15,828 nt of DNA from JBGCEZ01 sp045106735 (GTDB lineage: Bacteria; Planctomycetota; Phycisphaerae; Phycisphaerales; SM1A02), in contig JBGCEZ010000071.1 of NCBI GenBank assembly GCA_045106735.1, positions 1-15,828 of the forward strand, read 5' to 3'. The translations under genes were made by a program, and so were the position numbers. Of this stretch, positions 7,697-14,055 are shown piece by piece (the first letter of the stretch is position 1; each line of letters begins with the position of its first letter). The notes below the pieces were generated by a model, which was given only the letters and a program-made list of their open reading frames with translations, had not been told where the DNA came from and did not search any database.

Positions 7697-7738
7697 CATG
7701 GGGGGGAGGAAACGAACGCCTGACGTCCACCGCGGGCC

Positions 7739-9334
7739 TCAGCGCGCGGTGGATTCGGCCCGGACTTCGCGAAGGACGGTCACCTTGATCTCGCCCGGGA
7801 AGGTCATCTCGTCCTCGACCCGCTGGGCGATCGCCCGGCTGATTTCCCAGGCCCGGGAGTCGTCGGCTTGCTCGGCGTTGACGATCACCCGGATCTCGCG
7901 GCCCGCCTGGAAGGCGTGGGCCTCTTCGACCTCGCCATGGTCTCGGGCGATGCCTTCGAGTTGCTCGAGCCGCTTGACGTACATCTCCATCGACTCACGC
8001 CGGGCCCCCGGGCGGGCGCCGGAGATCGCGTCGGCCGCCATCACGATCGGCGTGTAGACGCTGGTGGCCGGAACATCGCCGTGGTGGCCGGCGATGGCGT
8101 TCAGCACCGGCTCCTTCTTCTCGCCGTATCGGCGGGCGAACTCGGCCCCGATTGCCGGGTGGCCACCTTCCATGTCGTGGTCCATGGCCTTGCCGATGTC
8201 ATGGAGGAACCCGCAGCGCCGGGCCAGCCGGCCGTCCAGACCGAGCTGGTCGGCGATGACCTGGCTCAGGAACGCGACCTCGATCGAGTGCCGCAGCACG
8301 TTCTGGCCGTAACTCGTGCGGTAGTGCAGCTTGCCCATCGCCTCGACGATCTTGCCGTGGAGACCGCGGACGTCGGCCTCGACCACCGCATCGTTGCCGG
8401 CGGTGCGGATCGACTCTTGCATGTCCTTCTTGACGCTGGCCACGATCTCTTCGATCCGCGAGGGATGGACCCGCCCGTCCGCGACGAGCCGCGTGAGGGC
8501 CTCGCCGGCGATGGCCCGGCGGATCGGATCGAAGCAGGACACGCTGATCACGCCGGGCGTGTCGTCGACCAGGATGTCGGCCCCGGTCATCTTCTCGAGG
8601 GTGCGGATGTTCCGACCCTCGCGGCCGATGATGCGGCCCTTGAGGTCGTCGGACGGAATCTTCACCGAGCGGACGGTCGAATCAGCCACGTGCTCGGCGG
8701 CAAAGCGCTGGATCGCCTGGATGGTGATCTCGCGGGCGCGGCCCCGGGCCCCTTCCTCGGCTTCTTCGACGATCTTCATCGCCGTCATCTGGCCCTCGCG
8801 GTCGTAGGCCTCGCGAACTTCCTGAAGGAACTGCTCCCGGGCCGCCGACTCGCTGAGTCCGCCGGCTTGCTCGAGCCGGTCCCGCATCGCCTGGCGATCG
8901 GCCGCGGTCTCATCCCGCAGGGTCGATGCATCGTGCTCAAGTTCGCGGGTCCGTTCCTCCCGCTGGTCGATCTTGGACTCCTTGCGATTCAGCCGCTCGA
9001 GCTTCTCGTCGAGGGTGTCTTCGCGGCGGGCGACCCGCTCCTGGTCCTTGGTGATCGCCTCGCGGGCGGCGTCGAGTTCGGTGTCGACCGCCTCGCGCCG
9101 CTGGGTGGCCCGCTTCTCGGCCTCCAGCATGACCCGCTGCTTCTCGGCTTCGGCCTCGGCCGCCGCCGTTTGACGGATCTGCTCGGCCTCAGCCCGCGCT
9201 CCGGCCAACGTGTTGTTGGTCAGCGTGCGAAAGAGGAACCACGCGAAGACGCCGCCGGTGATCGCCCCAAGGACGGCAGCGATGCCGCCTTCAAGCGGTT
9301 CCAGAGCCAGCGTGAAGGAAAGGAGCGATTGCAT
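7739..9334 (-). CDS. rny: Ribonuclease Y
   Basis: RNase Y is a membrane-bound endoribonuclease that starts mRNA decay and processes some transcripts. The 531-residue product has the standard layout: an N-terminal membrane helix (about 17-36), a long Glu/Arg/Ala-rich coiled coil (about 42-200), a KH RNA-binding domain with GRIIGREGRNIR (233-244), and an HD phosphohydrolase domain with RHSIEVA (His349), FLHDIGKAMDHD (376-387, His379-Asp380), GHHGD (416-420) and AADAISGARPGAR around 433-445. Length and motif order match the family and the metal-binding residues are present. The start at 9334 gives the membrane helix; the upstream GGGA is only a weak ribosome-binding site. It is transcribed away from the ABC-2 permease gene across a 726-bp gap. 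Confidence 0.97.
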   Translation of the reverse strand: MQSLLSFTLALEPLEGGIAAVLGAITGGVFAWFLFRTLTNNTLAGARAEAEQIRQTAAAEAEAEKQRVMLEAEKRATQRREAVDTELDAAREAITKDQERVARREDTLDEKLERLNRKESKIDQREERTRELEHDASTLRDETAADRQAMRDRLEQAGGLSESAAREQFLQEVREAYDREGQMTAMKIVEEAEEGARGRAREITIQAIQRFAAEHVADSTVRSVKIPSDDLKGRIIGREGRNIRTLEKMTGADILVDDTPGVISVSCFDPIRRAIAGEALTRLVADGRVHPSRIEEIVASVKKDMQESIRTAGNDAVVEADVRGLHGKIVEAMGKLHYRTSYGQNVLRHSIEVAFLSQVIADQLGLDGRLARRCGFLHDIGKAMDHDMEGGHPAIGAEFARRYGEKKEPVLNAIAGHHGDVPATSVYTPIVMAADAISGARPGARRESMEMYVKRLEQLEGIARDHGEVEEAHAFQAGREIRVIVNAEQADDSRAWEISRAIAQRVEDEMTFPGEIKVTVLREVRAESTAR

Positions 9335-10060
9335 GGCGCCATCCCGGCGAGCCGGTCATCGGGGCGTGGACCGCCAAGGTGGATTCGGAGCGCGACGTTC
9401 TTGGCCACCATCCGGAGCCCGGGGGCAGGGACGGACCCTCGACTCAGACGAGGGCGACGCGGCCTCGGCATCCACCGAAAGGATGTTCAAGACCGAGCAA
9501 GCGGAGCGGGCCGGGAGCCGACGGGGAGGAGACCAGCGGCGGCGAACGGCGGAAACGACGCGGACGAACCTGAAGGCCGAACGGGCCCCGGGCGGTGGAC
9601 GACGCGGACGCCGACCAGGCTCGAACACCGATCCGGTTGCCCCGGAACCGGGCGAAGGGTCCGGGGCGGGTGGCGACGGAGTGAATCCGCCGCACCCCAC
9701 CGTGACGGCCAGCTGGACCGGAAGAATCTCCGAAGGGTCGGAGAAGTCCGGGCCTGGAAGTGCGCAAGCGCAATCCACCGACCGGTTTGTGAAGTCTGAA
9801 TGAATGGCCATGATCGGCGCGGGAGTCGAGGGTGTCAAGCTCCGCCGGCTTCCCGCGGCCACGACCAAGGCCGCCCCAGCCACCCCGCCCTCCCCCCGGC
9901 CACGGCCGGATGGGCAGATGTCCGGGCCCGCCCGACCGATCGGAACCCGCGGCGGGCCGCCGGCCCTCGACCAATCGGCCGGCCAATCAATGCACACGAT
10001 GATGCACAAGTCCGCCAGACGCCGCAGGCAAGCCGCCGCTTCGAATACGATGATCGAACG
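9335..10060. other. 726-bp gap between divergent rny and permease genes
   Basis: No convincing gene is visible here on either strand. The gap should hold promoters for both divergent genes, although I found no clear -35/-10 pair. Structures seen: a 12-bp direct repeat (ACGACGCGGACG at 9555-9566 and 9599-9610, 44 bp apart), a 7-bp-stem hairpin with AGGG loop (9727-9744), a 5-bp-stem hairpin (9761-9772), and near the permease start two short direct repeats each offset by 12 bp (CCAATC at 9971 and 9983; TGCACA at 9991 and 10003). It has room for a small RNA or a long 5' leader, but I recognise no known RNA family. Confidence 0.5.
9727..9744. other. Short perfect hairpin in the rny/permease gap
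   Basis: TCTCCGA and TCGGAGA form a perfect 7-bp stem around the loop AGGG. No T tract follows on either strand, so it is not a typical intrinsic terminator. A second, smaller inverted repeat (TGCGC-AA-GCGCA) follows at 9761-9772. Role unknown. Confidence 0.4.
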
Positions 10061-11920
10061 ATGCCTGCACTGATCAACTGGCTGCTGCGACTCATCCCGA
10101 CCAATCCCATCGTCATGCGATTGGTGCACGTGGGCTCGCGGCAAATGCGGCACCTCTACATCCGGTCCGGGTACCTCGCGGTCCTGATCGTGGTTTTGCT
10201 GTACGTCCTCATCGGACCGGGACAGTCTTCGTCCCTGTCACTGCGTGAGCTGGCCAGCGCCGGGGCCAACATGTTCCAGGGCGTGAGCTTTCTGCAGATC
10301 GGCCTGATCTGCTTGCTCACCCCGGTGTTCATGGCCGGCGCCATCGCCCAAGAGGCGAACCCCAAGACGTGGGAGATCATGCTCACCACGCCGCTGAACA
10401 ACCTGCAGATCGTGCTGGGCAACCTCTTCGGCCGCCTGTTCTTCGTGCTCGCCCTGCTGCTGTCCAGTCTGCCGCTGTTCGTGATGATTCAGTACTTCGG
10501 CGGCGTGCGCGGCGAGTCGATCATCGTCAGCTACGTCGTGTCGGGCGCGAGCGCGCTGCTCGTGGCCGCGATCGCCGTGACGCTCTCGGTGACCCGCACC
10601 GCCGGCAAGCGGGCGGTGTTCATCTTCTACATCAGCGTGGTCATGTACCTGTTTGTGACCGCCGCCCTGGATCAGTTGTTCAGCGAGCAACGGCCCGGCT
10701 CGGTCACCGCCCACCTGACCAGCATCATGACGCCGCTGAATCCGTTCCTCGCCCTGCGGTCGATGCTGGACTCCAACGCCTACACGCCCAAGACCCGCGA
10801 GTACTTCGACACGCAGCCAGGCTGGCTGGTGCTGACGTGGATGAGCCGGCCGGTCGCGGTCTATTCGTGGCTTTGCTTCGGCCTCAGCTTCATCATGATC
10901 GCGTTCTCGACGCTGCGACTCCGCGTGATCGGGGCGAAGGTCGGCAGCGTGCCGTGGTACCGCAAGATGTTCGGCCTGGGCGCCAAGGGCGCAACGGAAC
11001 GCGAAGCCCGCGTCGTCGGCCACAACCCGATCGTCTGGCGCGAGTCGGTCGCCCGCGGCCGCACGCTGGCCGCGATGCTCGGCCGCTGGGGCTTCATGAC
11101 CCTCGGCATCCTGATTGGTCTTCTGGTGCTCGTGCTGTTCCACGTCGGACAGCTCAGCGGACCGGACTTCCAGGTCACGATGATCGCCGTGCTCGCGGCC
11201 GAGGTCGTGATCATCGTGCTGGCCGCCCTGAACATGAGTGCGACGGCGGTGAGCCGCGAGCGGGAAGACGGCAGCCTCGACATCATCCTGACCACGCCGA
11301 TTCAGCCGGGCCCGTACCTCCGCGGCAAGCTCGTCGGCCTGATGCAATACCTCATTCCGATGATGATCGTGCCGGTCGTCACGCTGGGGCTGGCCGCCGG
11401 CTACATCATGCTCGGCGGGCTCGGCAACGACGAAGTCTCTCAGGCCGTGGTCCTGCCCGGCGGCGGCACGATCAGCGTGCCCGTCGTCCTGCCCGAAGGG
11501 GCCATCGCCCTGCCGCTGCTGCTCGTTCCATTCGTCGCGTTCTGCGTGATGGTCGGCCTGCACTGGTCAATCAAGAGCAAGGGCACCATCGGCTCGGTCA
11601 TCGCCGCCGTCGGCATCCTGGTCGTGGTCCTGGGCGTGGTGAGCCTGTGCGGGAACGTGTCGTCCAAGCAGATGGGCGCTCCCGGCGTGGTGATCGCGTC
11701 GGCCAGCCCGGTGAACCTCGTGATGCTCATCGCGAATCCGGACGACACCAACGGCGGCATGTTCCGCGCCCTGCGGCAGTCGCAGCAAGGCGGCCGGATG
11801 GCCCTGCTCATTGGGGCGGCCATCTTTGCGGTGGTGTACTCGGCGATCAGTGCGGGCATGCACGCGGGCATGAAGAAGAGCTTCATGATGACCGTGCGGC
11901 GACTCGCGGGAACGCGCTGA
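10061..11920 (+). CDS. ABC-2 type permease with two homologous halves (12 predicted TM segments)
   Basis: This 619-residue membrane protein has about twelve hydrophobic segments in two blocks of six. Each block carries the ABC-2 permease signature just after its second segment: AQEANPKTWEIMLTTPL (about 96-112) and SREREDGSLDIILTTPI (about 398-414). ABC-2 permeases usually export substrates as dimers with a separate ATPase; here the two half-transporters appear fused. No ATP-binding protein is encoded in the window, so the ATPase must lie elsewhere or be absent. The frame is open back to 9800, but the upstream part is Arg/Pro-rich without hydrophobic character, and MPALINWLLRLIP at 10061 looks like a native start; no Shine-Dalgarno site is visible there. 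The substrate cannot be told from sequence. Confidence 0.88.
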   Translation: MPALINWLLRLIPTNPIVMRLVHVGSRQMRHLYIRSGYLAVLIVVLLYVLIGPGQSSSLSLRELASAGANMFQGVSFLQIGLICLLTPVFMAGAIAQEANPKTWEIMLTTPLNNLQIVLGNLFGRLFFVLALLLSSLPLFVMIQYFGGVRGESIIVSYVVSGASALLVAAIAVTLSVTRTAGKRAVFIFYISVVMYLFVTAALDQLFSEQRPGSVTAHLTSIMTPLNPFLALRSMLDSNAYTPKTREYFDTQPGWLVLTWMSRPVAVYSWLCFGLSFIMIAFSTLRLRVIGAKVGSVPWYRKMFGLGAKGATEREARVVGHNPIVWRESVARGRTLAAMLGRWGFMTLGILIGLLVLVLFHVGQLSGPDFQVTMIAVLAAEVVIIVLAALNMSATAVSREREDGSLDIILTTPIQPGPYLRGKLVGLMQYLIPMMIVPVVTLGLAAGYIMLGGLGNDEVSQAVVLPGGGTISVPVVLPEGAIALPLLLVPFVAFCVMVGLHWSIKSKGTIGSVIAAVGILVVVLGVVSLCGNVSSKQMGAPGVVIASASPVNLVMLIANPDDTNGGMFRALRQSQQGGRMALLIGAAIFAVVYSAISAGMHAGMKKSFMMTVRRLAGTR

Positions 11921-11971
11921 TTCCGCGCGAATCTGGCGGCACCTGGCGACGCCGACTTTGGCGCGTGGCGC

Positions 11972-12007
11972 GTGGTACGGCCGGTGGTGCGGCCGGTGGT
12001 GCGGCCG
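11972..12007. repeat. Three 12-bp tandem repeats (GTGGTGCGGCCG)
   Basis: Units at 11972, 11984 and 11996; the second and third are identical and the first differs by one base. The array lies in the 221-bp gap between the permease stop and the 243-aa gene. No gene feature covers it; the frames through it give only repeated Gly-Arg-Trp or Gly-Arg-Thr-Thr runs. Confidence 0.9.
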
Positions 12008-12030
12008 ACGATCAGAAACAACCCACAGAA

Positions 12031-12044
12031 TTCACGCACGTGAA
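12031..12044. promoter_or_regulatory. Perfect inverted repeat, possible operator
   Basis: TTCACG-CA-CGTGAA is a perfect 14-bp palindrome in a locally less GC-rich stretch, 97 bp upstream of the 243-aa gene. It overlaps the proposed -35 element at 12041-12046, a usual place for a repressor site. No regulator gene lies nearby, so the binding protein is unknown. Confidence 0.4.
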
Positions 12045-12069
12045 CAATGCGACCCATCCGACGTATGGT
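12041..12069 (+). promoter_or_regulatory. Possible sigma70-type promoter for the 243-aa gene
   Basis: TGAACA (12041-12046) and TATGGT (12064-12069) each match the sigma70 consensus at four of six positions with a 17-bp spacer. This is a weak match taken from inspection alone. Its overlap with the palindrome and position in front of the gene give some support. Confidence 0.25.
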
Positions 12070-12141
12070 GGAGTCCTCGATGGCCTCCGGCCGCGTGCTG
12101 CGGCCACTGGCACCCGCTGACTCCGGACGGAGATTTCGAAC

Positions 12142-12873
12142 GTGTCCAATGCCCCGACAACGAACGACGTGCCCCGCCTGTACGACGGTGATGGCGACGA
12201 CCTGATCCAAGCCGATCGCCTGAGCCGGCCGGAACGCATCCTCCTGCTGCCGCACGGGGATCCGCGCGAACCCTCGAACGATCGCGATCGCATCCGCATC
12301 CAGTGGGGCCAGAGCCTTCTCGCCGACCTCGGCGCTGGCCGGTACCGGGCTGTCGTCTGCGGCGTGAACGACACGGAGAACGCCCATGGCATCCTCGGCC
12401 AGCTCCTGGAGACGGTGCCGACGAGCCAGTGGTCGATCAAGACGGCCACGAGCTACGCCAAGGTGTTCCAGCAGTCCGTCTCGGTCCACGCGGCCGACGA
12501 CCGCGAGCCGTACATCCTGAAGTACGACCTCGACACGTTGCTGATCCTGGCCATCCTGCGGCCGAAGGATCGGGACCACTTCACGCTCAAGGACATCCGG
12601 CGGGGCTTCAGCACCGTGACGAAGATGCTCGCCAACCGTCGTGACCGCATGCCGGTGGCATCCGTCTCGTTCCTGGGGGCCAAGAGCAACCGGCTTCTGG
12701 ACGAAGACGGCCGCGAGCCGAGCTTTGAATCGGTCCTTCGCACCATGCACGAGTCCGGCTTCCGCGGCGACGTCTACCCGTCCCTGCCGATGTGGGGCAA
12801 GTCGCCGACCGGGGCGTTCGCCACGTACCCATTCCCGACCGGCCTCGAAGAGATGCGGATCGGCGGGCACTGA
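12142..12873 (+). CDS. Uncharacterised soluble protein (243 aa)
   Basis: I do not recognise this family. The product has no signal peptide and no membrane segment, so it is probably cytoplasmic. It is rich in charged residues, with amino-acid composition typical of a folded protein (for example RYRAVVCGVNDTENAHGI near residues 68-85, EPYILKYDLDTLLILAIL near 122-139, ASVSFLGAKSNRLL near 173-186, and a Pro/Trp-containing end with YPSLPMWGKSPTG). No nucleotide-binding loop or known catalytic signature is evident. The start is GTG, with GGAG at 12129-12132 nine bases upstream, one of the clearer ribosome-binding sites in the window. A palindrome and possible promoter precede it and a strong hairpin follows, suggesting a single-gene transcription unit. 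Confidence 0.82.
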   Translation: MSNAPTTNDVPRLYDGDGDDLIQADRLSRPERILLLPHGDPREPSNDRDRIRIQWGQSLLADLGAGRYRAVVCGVNDTENAHGILGQLLETVPTSQWSIKTATSYAKVFQQSVSVHAADDREPYILKYDLDTLLILAILRPKDRDHFTLKDIRRGFSTVTKMLANRRDRMPVASVSFLGAKSNRLLDEDGREPSFESVLRTMHESGFRGDVYPSLPMWGKSPTGAFATYPFPTGLEEMRIGGH

Positions 12874-12933
12874 GCCCCGCAACGAGCCGCTGGCCGATGG
12901 CCGCTCGTCCGAGCCAACCCCGAAATGCGTGTT

Positions 12934-12967
12934 CAGCCGCGGCGATCCCTCAGGGTCGCCGCGGTTG
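12934..12967 (+). terminator. Long GC hairpin after the 243-aa gene
   Basis: The arm at 12934-12949 pairs with 12953-12967: 15 base pairs including one G-U, one bulged T at 12946 and a TCA loop. It begins 60 bases after the stop of the 243-aa gene. The following bases (TTGCGTG) are not a good T tract, so termination may be imperfect or factor-dependent, or the hairpin may stabilise the mRNA 3' end. Confidence 0.55.
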
Positions 12968-12988
12968 TTGCGTGAGGGCGTCCAATGC

Positions 12989-13098
12989 TGATGACACGCT
13001 TGGGGACAGGTTCGGCGGCGGGTTTCAACAGGGTTGGCGACGGATTGGCACGGCTTCGCGACACCCGAATGACAGCTTGCGACAGGCTTGACACAGGA
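12989..13098. repeat. 11-bp tandem array A (consensus TTGGCGACAGG)
   Basis: About ten consecutive degenerate units cover this stretch, all 11 bp except one of 12 bp at 13011 and one of 10 bp at 13045. Clear members start at 13000 (TTGGGGACAGG), 13023, 13034 (TTGGCGACGGA), 13077 and 13088. Most begin TT and end with a variant of GACAGG. Divergence is spread along the unit without a three-base pattern, arguing against coding. Confidence 0.8.
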
Positions 13099-13266
13099 TG
13101 TCCACGAGAAGGAAGAGCCTCCGCCGCACCCCAGATCCCGGATCGCCACCGCTGCGTGGGGGAAAATCCGGGCAACAACGCATCGCCCGGGCGGACTCGA
13201 GCCCGGCGACATGCCCAGCACGACGTCTCGTCACGGCCTGGCATGGCCTGACAGACCGGCGGTGGA

Positions 13267-13376
13267 CTGGCGACATGCTGGCGACAGGTCAGCGACGGGG
13301 CAGCGGCGGGCTCGCGATAGGTTGGCGACAGGTTGGCGACAGGCCGCCGACCGGTTAGACAGGGGCTCGGCACAGG
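13267..13376. repeat. 11-bp tandem array B (consensus TTGGCGACAGG)
   Basis: Ten consecutive units of exactly 11 bp start every 11 bp from 13267 to 13366. Units at 13322 and 13333 are identical (TTGGCGACAGG); those at 13267 and 13278 differ from it at one or two positions, and the rest at several. The consensus is the same as array A and the orientation matches. There are no unique spacers, so this is a simple tandem array and not CRISPR. Confidence 0.88.
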
Positions 13377-13548
13377 CCACCGGCAGATCGACGTGACGCG
13401 CCGCGAATGGCTGCCCCACCGAAGCGTTGAAGTCCGCTCGGCGCAACTCCGGCTCGAATCGGAGACTATCTGCCCCGGCCCGGATCCCCCGCTCACGGCG
13501 GGACTGCCGAAGCCCGAGCCACGCCCACACCTCCGGAGACGAGACCCC

Positions 13549-13938
13549 ATGCCCGACTTCGCCCGACGCATCATCGGCGGCCTGATTGGCGTCGCCGCTG
13601 CCTTCGCTTTGATGTACCTGCTGGGCCTCTTGGGCGTGTTTCCCATCGCCGTGTTTGCCGCGATCGGCATCGGCATGGGCATGGGCGGGACGTACCGCAG
13701 CATTCCGTGGACCGTCGGGGCCGTGGCGGCGTCCGCTGCGGGCTCGCTGCTCCACGGTTGGCAGGCCTGGATCGTCCCGCAGGGCAACGCCGGCGGTTTC
13801 GTGGACTTTCTGAAGGTCATTCACCAGATGCCAGGCATGTGGCTGCTCGGCCTGATCCTGACCGTCGTCCTGGCCGCGCTGTACGGCGGCGGCTCGGGGC
13901 CACGTCGGGCCGATCCGAATCGGACCCCTGGCGGCTGA
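13549..13938 (+). CDS. Small integral membrane protein of unknown function (129 aa)
   Basis: The product has about four hydrophobic segments (near residues 7-28, 30-47, 52-70 and 95-114), including a Gly/Met-rich motif GIGIGMGMGGTY, and a short Pro/Arg-rich tail. It is almost certainly an inner-membrane protein; I recognise no family. The frame is open upstream through the repeat array to 13333, but the ATG at 13549 is preferred because a GGAG site (13535-13538) lies ten bases upstream and the hydrophobic protein begins right there. It converges on pdhC, with a 117-bp gap between the stops. It has no obvious functional link to its neighbours. Confidence 0.8.
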   Translation: MPDFARRIIGGLIGVAAAFALMYLLGLLGVFPIAVFAAIGIGMGMGGTYRSIPWTVGAVAASAAGSLLHGWQAWIVPQGNAGGFVDFLKVIHQMPGMWLLGLILTVVLAALYGGGSGPRRADPNRTPGG

Positions 13939-14047
13939 CCGGCCACGGTCGTCCGACCGACCAGACCACCTGGCCAGCCGACGAATCGACCGGCCGGCTG
14001 ACCGTTCGTCCGCCCGCCCGACTGACCGTCCGCTCGGCTGACCGGCC
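13932..14047. repeat. 13-bp direct repeat bracketing the convergent gap
   Basis: CGGCTGACCGGCC occurs at 13932-13944, overlapping the stop codon of the 129-aa gene, and again at 14035-14047, nine bases from the end of pdhC. CTGACC also occurs in between at 13998 and 14022. No intrinsic terminator is evident in this gap. Confidence 0.7.
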
Positions 14048-14055
14048 GCCATCCA

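Larger units (their letters stand above)
7428..7738. other. Non-coding gap upstream of efp
   Basis: This 311-bp gap lies between the rny stop and the efp start. It contains an array of 11-bp units, a 12-bp perfect palindrome close to efp, a run of eight G and the efp ribosome-binding site. The efp promoter is probably here, but I see no convincing -35/-10 pair. The efp frame stays open through it, but the translation is Pro/Arg/Ser-rich and unlike EF-P. Confidence 0.6.
12874..13548. other. 675-bp repeat-rich non-coding gap
   Basis: This gap lies between the 243-aa and the 129-aa genes. It contains a long hairpin next to the upstream gene, then two arrays of 11-bp repeats flanking a 168-bp non-repetitive core (13099-13266). 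I see no supported gene in the core or elsewhere. Frames crossing the arrays on both strands give Arg/Ala/Gly-rich low-complexity translations caused by the repeats. Confidence 0.6.

Noticed and set aside
7428..7730. N-terminal extension of elongation factor P
   Set aside because: The added residues are low-complexity and the ATG at 7427 gives the exact family start and length.
7868..9799. 643-aa open frame on the plus strand
   Set aside because: It is antisense to rny, whose motifs are unambiguous; its translation shows no coherent protein features.
9356..10153. 265-aa open frame in the rny/permease gap, minus strand
   Set aside because: Pro/Arg/Ser-rich, no domain, no ribosome-binding site and overlap with the permease start; not supported as a gene.
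10238..11563. 441-aa open frame on the minus strand
   Set aside because: It is antisense to the ABC-2 permease; its extreme His/Asp/Glu/Gln/Arg content is what the complement of a hydrophobic membrane gene gives.
11440..13221. 593-aa open frame on the minus strand with GRTT repeats
   Set aside because: It overlaps the permease end and the whole 243-aa gene. The GRTT repeats are only the 12-bp tandem repeat read in frame.
12989..13376. CRISPR array
   Set aside because: Units are 11 bp, contiguous and without unique spacers, and no cas gene is present.
13231..14052. Repeat-protein candidate on the minus strand (11-residue periodicity)
   Set aside because: The periodicity follows from three 11-bp DNA units per 33 bases. 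Changes fall at all codon positions and the frame runs antisense through the 129-aa membrane gene.
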